From assembly GCF_003385955.1 (NCBI RefSeq), contig NZ_QRDW01000001.1, positions 997,854-1,061,853 on the forward strand: DNA of 64,000 nucleotides. Reading direction: 5' to 3'. Under the pieces are notes generated by a model. That model was given only the letters and a program-made list of their open reading frames with translations. It made no database searches and had not been told where the DNA came from. The translations under genes were made by a program, and so were the position numbers. This DNA comes from Aestuariispira insulae. GTDB lineage: Bacteria > Pseudomonadota > Alphaproteobacteria > UBA8366 > Aestuariispiraceae. Below, piece after piece: positions 10,378-21,259 of this stretch. Numbering within the stretch: the stretch's first letter is position 1; each line of letters opens with the position of its first letter.

Positions 10378-11241
10378 ATGGTGGAACAGATAACTCCGAT
10401 CACCGCCTCGGCAGCGCTTTCCGAATTCGATGCCCTGTTGCGGCAAACCGATCCTTTGGCAGCCTCTCACTCGCCTGGCATCGCTGAAGGGCGATGTTTT
10501 GGTATTTGGCGTGACAAAAAACTGACAACCGCGATTTTTCTCAATCCGGAATATGAAGGGTTGGCCGAAACCGCCTGCTATATCTGTTGCCATCCCGAAA
10601 GAGATGCAGTTTTCCCGATGGCGGAATTCAGGCGATGGCTCCAACGGATCGGCCAGGAACAATCACACCCCAACGGCTTTGTCCTCATTCTCTCCAACAG
10701 GAACGAGGGATTGATCTCGCACCTATCCGGAAAAGATTACAATCTCGGTTTCACTTTGGAAAATTACCGCATAGACCAGCAGTTTTTCTCACCTGCCGCC
10801 TGCTCAGTGACAAGAAGGCCGTTTGAAGCAGCCCATAAGTACCGGTATCTATCACTGTGGGCCCACGGCTTCGAAGCTCTAAGGCGCAGGATCGGGTTAC
10901 AACCCTTCCTTTGGGCATCGGAGTATCCGGAACAGGCCTTGGAAGAAATCACGCCATACATCGATAAGGGCAGCTTTCACGCCTATTGGCTGGATGACGA
11001 GCCTGTAGGCCTAGCCTGGCACGACAAGAATTACATCGCCAATATCGTGGTCACTCCAGCACGCCAGAACCGGGGAATAGGCGGACAGATTCTCGGCCAT
11101 CTCCTGCCCTATATCTTCACTGAAACCGGCATGGACCACGCCGTATTGGAGGTGGTTGGCGACAACCATGCCGCCCTCCGCTTTTATGAGCGATACGGTT
11201 TCCAAAAACAGAGCAGCCTTAGTCTGCTTTGGCCTATCTGA
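10378..11241 (+). CDS. GNAT-family acetyltransferase with unknown N-terminal domain
   Basis: A 287-residue soluble protein. The C-terminal third carries the GNAT fold that binds acetyl-CoA: NIVVTPARQNRGIGGQIL contains the Q/R-x-x-G-x-G/A loop, and HAALRFYERYGF is the typical last helix and strand. The first about 190 residues are a separate, probably degenerate or substrate-specific domain. The ATG at 10378 is chosen because the upstream extension (to 10300) lacks an ATG and looks non-coding, although no strong ribosome-binding site precedes 10378. The substrate is unknown. It is convergent with the binding-protein gene at 11258. Confidence 0.8.
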   Translation: MVEQITPITASAALSEFDALLRQTDPLAASHSPGIAEGRCFGIWRDKKLTTAIFLNPEYEGLAETACYICCHPERDAVFPMAEFRRWLQRIGQEQSHPNGFVLILSNRNEGLISHLSGKDYNLGFTLENYRIDQQFFSPAACSVTRRPFEAAHKYRYLSLWAHGFEALRRRIGLQPFLWASEYPEQALEEITPYIDKGSFHAYWLDDEPVGLAWHDKNYIANIVVTPARQNRGIGGQILGHLLPYIFTETGMDHAVLEVVGDNHAALRFYERYGFQKQSSLSLLWPI

Positions 11242-11257
11242 CCCCTCCCCCCCCTGA

Positions 11258-12061
11258 TCACAGCATGGCATCCTCGGATAATGCTATACTGCCATAAAGC
11301 CTGCGGTAGGCATCGGTCTTAATCAGCTTGAGAATGGCGGCATCAATCTGTTTGACCAAAGCGGGTGATACGGTTTTACGCGAATACATGAAATGAACCG
11401 GTTCCGACATCAGAATGAAGGGATGTTCCGCCAGCCGGTCTTCCACTCCCATATCGCGGGCCTGGGCCATGACAGCCGCCGGCATCTCCACCAGCGCGTC
11501 AATCCGGTTATTGACCAGCATTTTGATCCCCTGGCTAGTGTAGGTAACGTTGAAAATCACACCGTCCGCTTCCGCTTGGCTGGCAAACTCCTTGAAGGCC
11601 TCCCCCCGCCATGTGCCTCTTGTATGCCCGAGACGCATGCCAAGTGTCATCACATCATCCAATGATTTGATCCGATATTTACCCCTATCTTCGCGCCGGA
11701 TAATCAGGCCCGCCGTTTCCTTGCGGTAGGGTACCGAAAAATGCGCAAACAGTTTTCGCTCCGGCGTGACAGACGCAAACGGGATCATGTCAATCTGACC
11801 GTATTCCAGTTGGAGCACCGCCCGTTTCCAGGGCTGCAGAACCATTTTATGAGGACACCCGATTTCATCCATCACCATCTTGATGAAGGTGACATCAATG
11901 CCCGTCACCTCCTCGCCCTTCTGCATGCTGAATGGCAAGTAATCCTCAGACAGCCGGATCACCATGCTGCCGACACAGTCGGCGGCCTGTGCGCCAACGG
12001 AAGATATCAAGAAAATCAACGGGCCAAACAGCAATAAGCCCAGCTTTTTTACTCCGATCAT
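11258..12061 (-). CDS. Periplasmic solute-binding protein, family 3-like (orphan)
   Basis: Secreted protein of 267 residues. A signal peptide at about residues 1-27 ends in AQA. The mature part shows the family-3 (amino-acid-type) binding fold pattern: GIDVTFIKMVMDEIG, then TPERKLFAHFSVPYRKE and PVHFMYSRKT. The start at 12061 is preceded by a G-rich Shine-Dalgarno stretch; an upstream in-frame ATG at 12079 is less likely. No permease or ATPase gene is nearby. It shares several motifs with the protein at 13419-14246, so the two are paralogues. The ligand is unknown. Confidence 0.85.
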   Translation of the reverse strand: MIGVKKLGLLLFGPLIFLISSVGAQAADCVGSMVIRLSEDYLPFSMQKGEEVTGIDVTFIKMVMDEIGCPHKMVLQPWKRAVLQLEYGQIDMIPFASVTPERKLFAHFSVPYRKETAGLIIRREDRGKYRIKSLDDVMTLGMRLGHTRGTWRGEAFKEFASQAEADGVIFNVTYTSQGIKMLVNNRIDALVEMPAAVMAQARDMGVEDRLAEHPFILMSEPVHFMYSRKTVSPALVKQIDAAILKLIKTDAYRRLYGSIALSEDAML

Positions 12062-12140
12062 TTCGCCCCCCCACGTCATGATTAAACTTTAGAGATGCAA
12101 ACCTACCACCCTTCTTGACAGAAATCAGGCCGAAAAGAAA

Positions 12141-12164
12141 AAGCCCCGCCATATGGCGGGGCTT
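12141..12164 (-). terminator. Intrinsic terminator of ilvC
   Basis: A 10-bp perfect stem (AAGCCCCGCC/GGCGGGGCTT) with an ATAT loop, followed on the minus strand by a T-rich run. It lies 29 bp after the ilvC stop. Confidence 0.9.
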
Positions 12165-12192
12165 TCCTGATCGAGCAAGACCGGAACAAGGA

Positions 12193-13227
<1,035 letters not shown>

Positions 13228-13418
13228 TTAAAATTCAATCCCAACGGAATCTCTCAAAACCGCCGTCTTTCTATAAGGCTTGAGCCACCGGCGCAATGAC
13301 ACTTACGGCATTTTCGGCACAAAATTCGTCAAAATGCCTTTTCCGGAGGCTCACAAGCACGATTATTTCAATTTTGAGAGCGCTTTCTTGCAGAAGCATC
13401 TAAAAGCGGTGCTTTTGC

Positions 13419-14246
13419 TTACTCCAGCCCGCGCGGGCGGTATTCCAGGATCAGATCCGTATATTGCTCGGAAGACATAAATCGTGAAAGCGCCTTATTG
13501 AAACTGTCCACATCGCTACCAGACATAGTCTTCCGGCTCAGCATGAAATGAACCGGATCCGCATTAAGAGCGTGTGGCAGTTCAATGATCCGGTTTCGGG
13601 CGTCAAGCTCACCCGCATGGTAATATCCCACATAGAGATCCGCTAGAACCAGTTGAACCCGACCGGTGATCAACTGGCGGATCCGAGCGCGGGTGCTGTT
13701 ATTGAGCACCAGCGAATTTTTCGCCGCCTCGGTATCTTTCAATTCCCCATATTCCGACCCGTACCAGCCGCCGATCCCAGCTGCAACCGTCAGATTTTGA
13801 GCGAAAGCCCCTTTGAGGTCCAGAGTTTGATAATTGGGTGCATCCTCCACCCTGGCAAACATGACGATCTTTTCATCTCTATAGGGCAGGCTGAAATGGG
13901 CATATTGATGGCGTTCAGCGGTGATTGAGGCGGCTGCCATAACATCCATCTCACCTTCCCGCAGCATCAGTTGGGCCCGACGCGGAGGCAGTTTCTTCAG
14001 CTCATACCCACAGCCCATTTCCCGCATGATTCCCGCCAGGATATCGACATCCAGACCGATCAGGACACCATCCTCAGACATATATTGATAAGGTACATAG
14101 TCACCGGAATGCGCCATCAGATAGGTTCGTTCACAATGGGCGTGCGCCTCTTGTTGCCACCCAAGACCAATTGTCATCACCATCCCGGCCACAAACAGGG
14201 ATGCATGCCGAAGGAAATGGTCAAACAATCGTGGGAATTTCATCAT
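13419..14246 (-). CDS. Periplasmic solute-binding protein, family 3-like (orphan)
   Basis: Secreted protein of about 275 residues. The start is placed at the double ATG 14246/14243, which gives a normal signal peptide ending in AHA; the frame is open upstream but that extension lacks a good ribosome-binding site. The mature protein carries GLDVDILAGIMREMGCG, TAERHQYAHFSLPYRDE and PVHFMLSRKTMSG, all shared in pattern with the protein at 11258-12061. It is divergent from a third binding protein at 14425. No transporter partner is present, so it may feed a distant permease or a sensor. Ligand unknown. Confidence 0.85.
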   Translation of the reverse strand: MMKFPRLFDHFLRHASLFVAGMVMTIGLGWQQEAHAHCERTYLMAHSGDYVPYQYMSEDGVLIGLDVDILAGIMREMGCGYELKKLPPRRAQLMLREGEMDVMAAASITAERHQYAHFSLPYRDEKIVMFARVEDAPNYQTLDLKGAFAQNLTVAAGIGGWYGSEYGELKDTEAAKNSLVLNNSTRARIRQLITGRVQLVLADLYVGYYHAGELDARNRIIELPHALNADPVHFMLSRKTMSGSDVDSFNKALSRFMSSEQYTDLILEYRPRGLE

Positions 14247-14424
14247 TACTCTTTCACCCGGCATCGATAATACCAAAAAACGCGAACCGGCCAGTAACTG
14301 TAGAGCAAGGTTATTTACAATCTCTTTAAATAGATAAAATGGCAAACAGCACATCACATTTTGTTAAGGTTTCCACCTTATCGTGGTCGGACAGACCTTA
14401 AAGCCACGTTAAGATGCAGAGACA

Positions 14425-15198
14425 ATGATCCAGGACTGGACCAAAAATATTCTGTTATTTTTTGCACTCTTCCTTGGGAGCTTCTCCGCGGCATCGGGAC
14501 AGGCTGCCAAGGGCGACAATGTCATCCGCCTGGGATTTCCAAAAGTCGGTTATCCGCCTTATCTGATGCCTCAGGGGGCCGATCAACCCGGCATCATGAC
14601 AGCCATCTTGGCCCGACTTGCGGGAAAACAGGGCTATTCGGTCCAGATCGAATATATGCCGGACAACCGCGCCCTGGCCTTGCAATTGGTTGGTAACTTG
14701 GAAGCATCCGCCCAAGCCCAGGAATGGGTGAGTGGACCGGAACGTTTCCTTTGGACAGTCCCCATCATCACCGTGGCCGATCATATCATCATTCGGAAGG
14801 ATAACCCTATCGCCATCAGCCGGGTGGAGGATTTGCATGGAAAATCACTGGCCGCCATGATCGGGTATAGTTATCCCTCTTTTGATACTGGCTTTGCCAA
14901 TGGTATTATCATCCGTCGCAACACACAAAACTTCAGTTCTCTGCTCAAGATGGTGATGCTGGAACGCACGGATGGCGCCATCCTGGACCGTAATGTTGCG
15001 CTTTGGCTGTTCCGCACCAAAACCGAGCTGCAGCTGGATCAGTTCGATGTCAGCGCAAAGGGCTTTGATCCGGTCGGTTTCCGTTTTCGTTTTGCCCTAC
15101 GCGATGACCTTGTCCCTTTTGTGGAAGCCTTTGACCGCCATTTCGCTGCCTTCCAGGCATCCGGGGAATTTGACGACCTGTTGACCCAGTATCGCTGA
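14425..15198 (+). CDS. Periplasmic solute-binding protein, divergent family 3-like
   Basis: Protein of 257 residues with a signal peptide (about residues 1-27, ending ASGQA) and the two-lobed binding-protein pattern: IRLGFPKVGYPPYLMP at the first strand, GIMTAILARLAGKQGY, and VEDLHGKSLAAMIGYSYPS at the hinge. It is more distant from the two neighbouring binding proteins. It is divergently transcribed from the one at 13419-14246 with a 178-bp shared control region, and ends at a bidirectional terminator shared with ilvH. Ligand unknown. Confidence 0.8.
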   Translation: MIQDWTKNILLFFALFLGSFSAASGQAAKGDNVIRLGFPKVGYPPYLMPQGADQPGIMTAILARLAGKQGYSVQIEYMPDNRALALQLVGNLEASAQAQEWVSGPERFLWTVPIITVADHIIIRKDNPIAISRVEDLHGKSLAAMIGYSYPSFDTGFANGIIIRRNTQNFSSLLKMVMLERTDGAILDRNVALWLFRTKTELQLDQFDVSAKGFDPVGFRFRFALRDDLVPFVEAFDRHFAAFQASGEFDDLLTQYR

Positions 15199-15226
15199 AC
15201 CGTGAAGGCCTCAAATCCGCAAATAG

Positions 15227-15252
15227 AAAAGGGCCGCGATTGCGGCCCTTTT
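15227..15252. terminator. Bidirectional intrinsic terminator
   Basis: An 11-bp stem AAAAGGGCCGC/GCGGCCCTTTT with a 4-base loop has A/T runs on both sides, so it can end both the plus-strand binding-protein gene and the minus-strand ilvIH transcript. Confidence 0.9.
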
Positions 15253-15278
15253 TCATAGCATCATATATTCCGCCATGA

Positions 15279-15857
15279 TCAGACAGGTGTGATCGTGCTA
15301 CCGCGGCTGATGGCAACAACGCCGGACCGGGCCACTTCCACCTCGCCCAGCGCCCGCATCATTTCGATGAAACTGTCGACCTTTTCCGCTTCACCATCAA
15401 TCAGGAAGACAAAGCTCTCCAACGTGGTATCGGCAACCCGCGCCTTATAGATATCCGCAATTCGAAGGCTCTCGCGGCGCTGATGGTCGGTTGCTTTCAC
15501 CTTGACCAATGCCAGCTCTTTTTCAACATGCGGGCCTTCTATGGTCAAGTCATGCACGTTATGAACCGGCACGAGGCGTTCCAGCTGAGCCTTAATCTGT
15601 TCGATCACCATGGCGGTGCCGATGGTCACAATATTGATGCGACTGGTGCTTTCATCTTCGGTGACGGTGGAAACCGTCAGGCTTTCAATATTGTAACCGC
15701 GCCCGGAAAACAGGCCGATCACACGGGCCAGAACACCGGGTTCGTTATCGACGATCACCGCAAAAGTATGGCGGCGCTTGTCTTCGGTATTGCTGATAAA
15801 TTCATAAGCAGCGCCCGGCTGCTTGGCGTTTTTTTCACTCGGTCCGGAAATGGCCAT
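15279..15857 (-). CDS. ilvH: Acetolactate synthase small (regulatory) subunit
   Basis: Regulatory subunit of 192 residues that activates the catalytic subunit and confers valine feedback inhibition. The N-terminal ACT domain starts with HTFAVIVDNEPGVLARV, and GLFSGRGYNIESLTVS follows, the standard valine-binding region. The C-terminal ACT-like half includes a typical family stretch (RESLRIADIYKARVADT). The gene follows ilvI by 53 bp on the same strand. Confidence 0.96.
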   Translation of the reverse strand: MAISGPSEKNAKQPGAAYEFISNTEDKRRHTFAVIVDNEPGVLARVIGLFSGRGYNIESLTVSTVTEDESTSRINIVTIGTAMVIEQIKAQLERLVPVHNVHDLTIEGPHVEKELALVKVKATDHQRRESLRIADIYKARVADTTLESFVFLIDGEAEKVDSFIEMMRALGEVEVARSGVVAISRGSTITPV

Positions 15858-15910
15858 GATCTTTAATTCCTCTAGTCTCTTTTTCTATCGGCTCCTGTGA
15901 TCTTCATCGA

Positions 15911-17671
15911 TCAGACCAGGACCTTTCCTTTTTCATCGATGGCTTCTTCGCCTTCCTGCACCGGCCCCAGCAGCATTTCGTTATGCGCCGCGCCCGACGG
16001 GATCATCGGATAGCAGTTTTCCGACTGATCCACGGCAATTTCACAGAATACCGGCCCGTCATGGTCGATCATCTCCTGAATACCCGCATCCAGATCCGCC
16101 GGATCGGTGACACGCACCCCTTTCCAGCCATAGGCCTCGGCCAGCTTCAGGAAGTCCGGCAGAGCTTCGGAATAGCTTTCAGAATAACGGCTGCCATGCA
16201 GCAGTTCCTGCCACTGGCGCACCATGCCCATATACTGGTTATTCAAGACGAACACCTTGACCGGCAGGCGATACTGAACCGCGGTCGACATTTCCTGGAT
16301 ATTCATCAGGATCGAGGCTTCACCCGCGATATCAATGACCAGTTTCTCCGGATGGGCCAGCTGGGCACCGATGGCTGCCGGCATGCCGTAGCCCATAGTC
16401 CCCAGTCCACCCGAGGTCATCCAGCGGTTCGGTTTTTCAAACTGGAAATACTGCGCCGCCCACATCTGATGCTGGCCAACTTCCGTGGTGATCAGCGGAT
16501 CCCGGTCTTTGGTCAATTCATACAGGCGCTTGATCGCATGCTGCGGCTTAATGGTCTCGCCTTCCGGATCATAAGCCAGGCAGTCCTTGGAACGCCATTC
16601 CTCAATCTGTTTCCACCATGCGGCAAGGGCTGCTTCGGACGGTTTTTTATGCTTGGATTTCCAAACCTTGATCAGGTCTTCCATCGCATGGGCCGCGTCC
16701 GCCACGATCGGCAAATCCACCCGGACGTTTTTATTGATCGAGCTTGGATCAATATCGATATGGATCTTTTTGGAATTGGGGGCGAAAGCGTCAACCCGGC
16801 CGGTGATCCGATCGTCAAAGCGCGCGCCCAGGCACAGCATTACATCACAATCGTGCATCGCCCAGTTGGCTTCATAGGTGCCGTGCATACCCAGCATACC
16901 AAGGAATTGCGGATCCTGCGCCGGGAAAGCCCCCAGGCCCATCAGGGTCAGGGTGACCGGGAAATTGGTCATGCGGACGAAATCGGTCAGTAACTGGCTG
17001 GCTGCAGGACCGGAATTGATTACCCCGCCACCGGCATAAATGACCGGTTTCTTGGCATTCATTAAAAGCTCAACCGCTTCCTCGATCCGGGCATGGTCCG
17101 CCTTGACCTGCGGGCGGTAGGTCTTGTGATGGCCGTTGGTCTTGCCCTGATAGTCATGAGAGGCAAATTGGACATCTTTCGGAATGTCGATAACAACCGG
17201 CCCCGGGCGACCGGAGGTCGCCACATAAAAAGCCTCATGCATCGTTTTTTCAAGATCATCGACCCGTTTGACCAGATAGTTATGCTTGGTACAGGGGCGG
17301 GTGATGCCGGTGGTGTCACATTCCTGGAATGCGTCATTCCCGATCAAATGGGTCGGCACCTGGCCGGTCAGGCAGACCAGAGGGATGGAATCAAGAAGCG
17401 CATCGGTCAGACCGGTCACCGCATTGGTGGCACCGGGACCGGAAGTCACCAGAACAACACCCGGCTTGCCGGTGGAACGGGCATAGCCTTCGGCCGCGTG
17501 AACCGCGCCCTGCTCGTGCCGGACCAGAATATGGCGGATGTGGTTCTGTTTGAACAGCGCGTCATAGATCGGTAGCACCGCGCCGCCCGGATACCCGAAC
17601 ACGACATCCACACCCTGGTCCGCCAGGGCTTTGATGACGATTTCCGCTCCGCTTATGGCGTCAGTACTCAT
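15911..17671 (-). CDS. ilvI: Acetolactate synthase large (catalytic) subunit
   Basis: ThDP-dependent enzyme of 586 residues that condenses two pyruvates, or pyruvate with 2-oxobutyrate, in the first common step of branched-chain amino-acid synthesis. The catalytic glutamate region is VLVRHEQGAVHAAEGYA at about residue 50. The central FAD-binding domain and the C-terminal ThDP motif (GDG-type region around AGEASILMN, then NNQYMGMVRQWQ) are present. The start has AGGAGT upstream. The 200-bp gap to miaA presumably holds the ilvIH promoter. I could not recognise a leader peptide rich in Leu, Val or Ile. Confidence 0.97.
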   Translation of the reverse strand: MSTDAISGAEIVIKALADQGVDVVFGYPGGAVLPIYDALFKQNHIRHILVRHEQGAVHAAEGYARSTGKPGVVLVTSGPGATNAVTGLTDALLDSIPLVCLTGQVPTHLIGNDAFQECDTTGITRPCTKHNYLVKRVDDLEKTMHEAFYVATSGRPGPVVIDIPKDVQFASHDYQGKTNGHHKTYRPQVKADHARIEEAVELLMNAKKPVIYAGGGVINSGPAASQLLTDFVRMTNFPVTLTLMGLGAFPAQDPQFLGMLGMHGTYEANWAMHDCDVMLCLGARFDDRITGRVDAFAPNSKKIHIDIDPSSINKNVRVDLPIVADAAHAMEDLIKVWKSKHKKPSEAALAAWWKQIEEWRSKDCLAYDPEGETIKPQHAIKRLYELTKDRDPLITTEVGQHQMWAAQYFQFEKPNRWMTSGGLGTMGYGMPAAIGAQLAHPEKLVIDIAGEASILMNIQEMSTAVQYRLPVKVFVLNNQYMGMVRQWQELLHGSRYSESYSEALPDFLKLAEAYGWKGVRVTDPADLDAGIQEMIDHDGPVFCEIAVDQSENCYPMIPSGAAHNEMLLGPVQEGEEAIDEKGKVLV

Positions 17672-17872
17672 GACTCCTATTCCTCTTGATTTTACGACCG
17701 CACCATCGGTCTTGGTTTCAAAATGTCACGCAACATGGTTGTGGCGAGCATTCCGCATAACATGGCCACATTCCTCCCGCCAGCTTGTTTCGATGGCAAT
17801 TGTCTCTGCAAGCCAGGGTTTTCGCCACCTCCGCAGCTGTTGCACCTGCGAAAGCCGGCGCACAATAGGGGG

Positions 17873-18826
17873 CTATCTTGGGGTGGTCAAGACTGTTTGT
17901 CGAATTATTGCAAAAATTGAGGGAAGCAAACTTTCTGAATATTTCGAATGAATGGCATTTTTTGTAATTATCTGATTCGACAACCAGGTATTCTGCCTTT
18001 TGGCATAGCGCCGGGTCCCTTGTGAGGCCTGGCGCTCCGCCTCTTCCAGGTCTATCTCGCCGGCCAGATAGGCCATCAGTTCCGGCACACCGAGCGCCCG
18101 CATCACCGGCAGGCTGCGATCCAGGCCGCGTGCCGCCAGCGCCTGCACCTCTTCAATTGCGCCCTCTTCCAGCATCTTGGAAAACCGTTTGTTGCAACGG
18201 TCATAAAGTTCTTCGCGCGGCGGAATCAAAGCTATGGTCGTAAATTTCCATCCTTCCGGCGGCTCGATCACCGGCGCTTGCGTCTGCCACCAAGTGATCG
18301 ATTTACCGGTGGCACGCAAGACCTCCACCGCCCGTGCCACCCGTTGGCTGTCGCCCGGTTCCAGACGTTCGGCCGTTTCCGGGTCGCCCACCTTCAACTC
18401 TTCATGCAGGAAAGGGCTGCCCTTTTCCTCCAGGTCGGCGCGCACCCGAGCACGCACATCATCGGGAATGGCCGGCATCTCATTCAAGCCATCCGTTAGG
18501 GCCTTGATGTAAAGACCCGTGCCGCCGCAGATAATCGGCAGCCTGCCTTCGGCCAGCGTCTCCCGGATTGCCTGGACCGCCAATTCCCGCCAGCGCGCTG
18601 CCGAGCACACCTCGGAACCGTCCAGAACTCCATACAGGCGGTGCGGTACCCTGGCCTCGTCCGCTTCCGACGGCCTGGCAGACAATACCCTGAGATCAGC
18701 GTAGATCTGCATGCTGTCCGCATTGATCACACAACCGTCAAATTCCTCGGCAACGGCCATGGCCATCGCGGATTTCCCCGAGGCAGTCGGACCGGCAATG
18801 ATCAGGATTGATGCTTCTTCAGACAA
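17873..18826 (-). CDS. miaA: tRNA dimethylallyltransferase
   Basis: Adds a dimethylallyl group to A37 of tRNAs that read UNN codons. The protein has 317 residues, the usual length. The P-loop IAGPTASGKSAMAMAV is at about residues 9-24, then INADSMQIY and ICGGTGLYIKAL. The C-terminal RRYAKRQNTWL matches the family end. Located upstream of ilvI on the same strand and divergent from serB across 165 bp. Confidence 0.95.
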   Translation of the reverse strand: MSEEASILIIAGPTASGKSAMAMAVAEEFDGCVINADSMQIYADLRVLSARPSEADEARVPHRLYGVLDGSEVCSAARWRELAVQAIRETLAEGRLPIICGGTGLYIKALTDGLNEMPAIPDDVRARVRADLEEKGSPFLHEELKVGDPETAERLEPGDSQRVARAVEVLRATGKSITWWQTQAPVIEPPEGWKFTTIALIPPREELYDRCNKRFSKMLEEGAIEEVQALAARGLDRSLPVMRALGVPELMAYLAGEIDLEEAERQASQGTRRYAKRQNTWLSNQIITKNAIHSKYSESLLPSIFAIIRQTVLTTPR

Positions 18827-18991
18827 ATTGACGCTCCCTTGGCTTGTCTGCCTGTAATAGCGATGATTTCACCCCACGGCCAGCATCGATAATATATCTT
18901 ATCAGATGATTGCTAAGCCGGGGTTCACCCGATTATAAAAAGCGCGCCACCTATTTCACATTTTGCGCCGCAACAAAGATGGGAAACCTTC

Positions 18992-19882
18992 ATGCCGATC
19001 ATCCTGACCCTGGTTTCGCCAGTCGCTGACACCGGATTTGCCGACATGGTTGGCATGATCGCCGATCGCCTGCAGCAACAAGGCGGGATCGTTGGCGAGC
19101 CCAGATGGCTATCCCCCGACCGCGCCGGCGACCTGGAAATCCAGGGACTGGATCAGGCCACGGTCAGGCATCTGGCCCATGCGCAGGCCGAAGGCCTGGA
19201 TTATGCCGTCCAGACCGATCAGAACCGCCGCAAAAAACTGCTGCTGGCGGATATGGATTCGACCATGATCCAATTAGAAAGTCTGGACAGCCTGGCGGCG
19301 GAACTGGGCTTTGGACAACAGGTTGAGGAAATTACCGAGCGCGGCATGCGCGGCGAGCTGGATTTCCGGGAATCCCTGCGCACCCGCGTCGCGCTTCTGG
19401 AAGGCCAGCCCACCACCGCCATGGCAAAAGTCATGGAGAATATTCCCTATACGCCGGGCGCCGAAGTCACTGTAAAAACCATGGTCGCCCACGGCTGCCA
19501 TACCGCGTTGGTCTCCGGCGGTTTCACTTTCACCACCGACGTGGTGCATGCAAAGCTGGGTTTCCATGAACATCGTGCCAACCGGCTCGAGATTATCGAC
19601 GGGTATCTCACCGGCAAAGTGATCGAACCGATCCTGGGCCGCGACAGCAAGCGTCTGGCTCTTGAAGAACTGTCAAACCGGTTGGGCATCCCCCAGGAAC
19701 TGACCTGTGCGATCGGTGATGGCGCGAACGATCTCGACATGCTGGAAACGGCGGGCATGGGGGTCGGCTATCATGGAAAACCGATCGTGCTGGAACGCGC
19801 GCCTTTCAACATCCGCCATGGCGATATGACCACCCTGCTCTATTTCCAGGGTTATGCGGATATCGAATTCGTCAGCCTTTGA
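18992..19882 (+). CDS. serB: Phosphoserine phosphatase
   Basis: HAD-superfamily enzyme, 296 residues, catalysing the last step of serine synthesis. The nucleophile motif DMDSTMI is at about residue 88. The second motif is in ALVSGGFTF, and the Mg-binding third motif is AIGDGANDLDML. The N-terminal 80 residues form an ACT-like regulatory domain seen in longer SerB proteins. The 3' end overlaps the convergent MFS gene by 11 bp. Confidence 0.94.
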   Translation: MPIILTLVSPVADTGFADMVGMIADRLQQQGGIVGEPRWLSPDRAGDLEIQGLDQATVRHLAHAQAEGLDYAVQTDQNRRKKLLLADMDSTMIQLESLDSLAAELGFGQQVEEITERGMRGELDFRESLRTRVALLEGQPTTAMAKVMENIPYTPGAEVTVKTMVAHGCHTALVSGGFTFTTDVVHAKLGFHEHRANRLEIIDGYLTGKVIEPILGRDSKRLALEELSNRLGIPQELTCAIGDGANDLDMLETAGMGVGYHGKPIVLERAPFNIRHGDMTTLLYFQGYADIEFVSL

Positions 19883-21092
19883 CGCTGTCTTGTTTCGGCA
19901 GGGCAAACACCATGGCATTGGCCACCAGCATACCCGCCCCAAGGAAATAGAAGGCGGCAATCAGACCATATTGATCCGCCAGCCAGCCGCCGGCCACCGG
20001 CGCGATCATCGCCAGCAGGGACTGCACACCGAACATCAGGCTGGTCGCCGATCCCCCCATATGGGACGGCGCGATATCCATCAACCAGCTATGCACCACC
20101 GGGCGGATCGCAAACAATGCAAAACCCAGCACAGAAATACCCGCGACAAAAACCGGCCCGCTCTCCACGAAACTAAGGCCTGCCAGGACAAGCGTTGACA
20201 GGCTGAGCCCCGCCATCACAACCGGCCGCCGTCCGATCCGGTCGGACAGGTGGCCAGCCACCGGTGCCGCGACCATGCCGCAGATCTGGAAGGCAAACAT
20301 GGCCGCCCCCGCCGCCCAAACGGAAAAGCCGATTTCACGCAACAGATAAAAAGGCAGAAAGACCAGCAACCCCGCCTGCGCCAGATTGCGGAAACCCGAC
20401 ATCAGACACATGGCCAGCACCGCCCGATTGCCGACCAGAGACTTCAATCCGGCCAGGAAATCCGCCTTTCCGGCCTTGCCTTCCGACGCCGATACAGCCC
20501 CGCCCGCACTTGTTCGCTTCAGAAAAAACAAGAGCGCCAGCGCGGTCAGAACCGGCACAATCACCGAAATTGATGCTGATTCCCGCCAGCCAAACACCGC
20601 AATCACCAGCCCCAGCACCAGCGGTGCCACAGCATCCCCCAGGTTAGCCCCCAGCGCATGGATGGAAAGTGCCAATCCACGCCGGCCCGGATAGCGCTGA
20701 GAGAGATAGGAAATCGCCGCCGGGTGCCAGAGGTTATTAGAGGCCCCAATGGCCGACACCGCCAGCACAGCCAGCCATAAAGCCGGAGAGAAGGCAAAAA
20801 CCACAAGCCCCGCAGCGCCGATCGTCAAAGACACCACCTGCCAGAGAACCCTGCGGCCGGTCATATCCACCACCGGGCCGCTGCCCAAATTGGCCAGGAA
20901 GGACGCAATATGAAAAACCGACGCCAGGAAACCCGCCTCAACAATGCCAATGCCGGTTTCCTCGGACAGAAACGGTAGACAGAAAAGAAAGACAGCTGCC
21001 ACCCAATGGGTCGCCCCATGGCCAAGCCCAACCAGACCGGCCGGCATCATACGCGAGAATAATCCCTGTTCCTTTTCATTGGTGATCGCCAT
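19872..21092 (-). CDS. MFS transporter
   Basis: Twelve-helix major facilitator protein of 406 residues. It shows the loop 2-3 motif as GSGPVVDMTGRRVLW and its repeat as GHLSDRIGRRPVVM. The substrate cannot be read from the sequence. The general look (short termini, early GLGHGATHW) recalls fosmidomycin-resistance and related efflux members, but that is a guess. Overlaps serB tail to tail by 11 bp. Confidence 0.85.
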   Translation of the reverse strand: MAITNEKEQGLFSRMMPAGLVGLGHGATHWVAAVFLFCLPFLSEETGIGIVEAGFLASVFHIASFLANLGSGPVVDMTGRRVLWQVVSLTIGAAGLVVFAFSPALWLAVLAVSAIGASNNLWHPAAISYLSQRYPGRRGLALSIHALGANLGDAVAPLVLGLVIAVFGWRESASISVIVPVLTALALLFFLKRTSAGGAVSASEGKAGKADFLAGLKSLVGNRAVLAMCLMSGFRNLAQAGLLVFLPFYLLREIGFSVWAAGAAMFAFQICGMVAAPVAGHLSDRIGRRPVVMAGLSLSTLVLAGLSFVESGPVFVAGISVLGFALFAIRPVVHSWLMDIAPSHMGGSATSLMFGVQSLLAMIAPVAGGWLADQYGLIAAFYFLGAGMLVANAMVFALPKQDSVKG

Positions 21093-21259
21093 CTGCTTCC
21101 CGGCTCCTCTGACACAATCTGCCCGCCACTATTGTGGGATTGATGCGCCATGCCAAGGATTACATTGCCTCCAAACAATTCCCTAATCCAGATCAATGCA
21201 TATGGTTACGATCGGCATTATTCTACACACAGCTTTGTCCAATAGAACGGTGTGTTTCG

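Noticed and set aside
17672-17872. Attenuator leader peptide upstream of ilvI
   Set aside because: I found no short frame rich in Ile, Leu or Val with a terminator hairpin in this gap.
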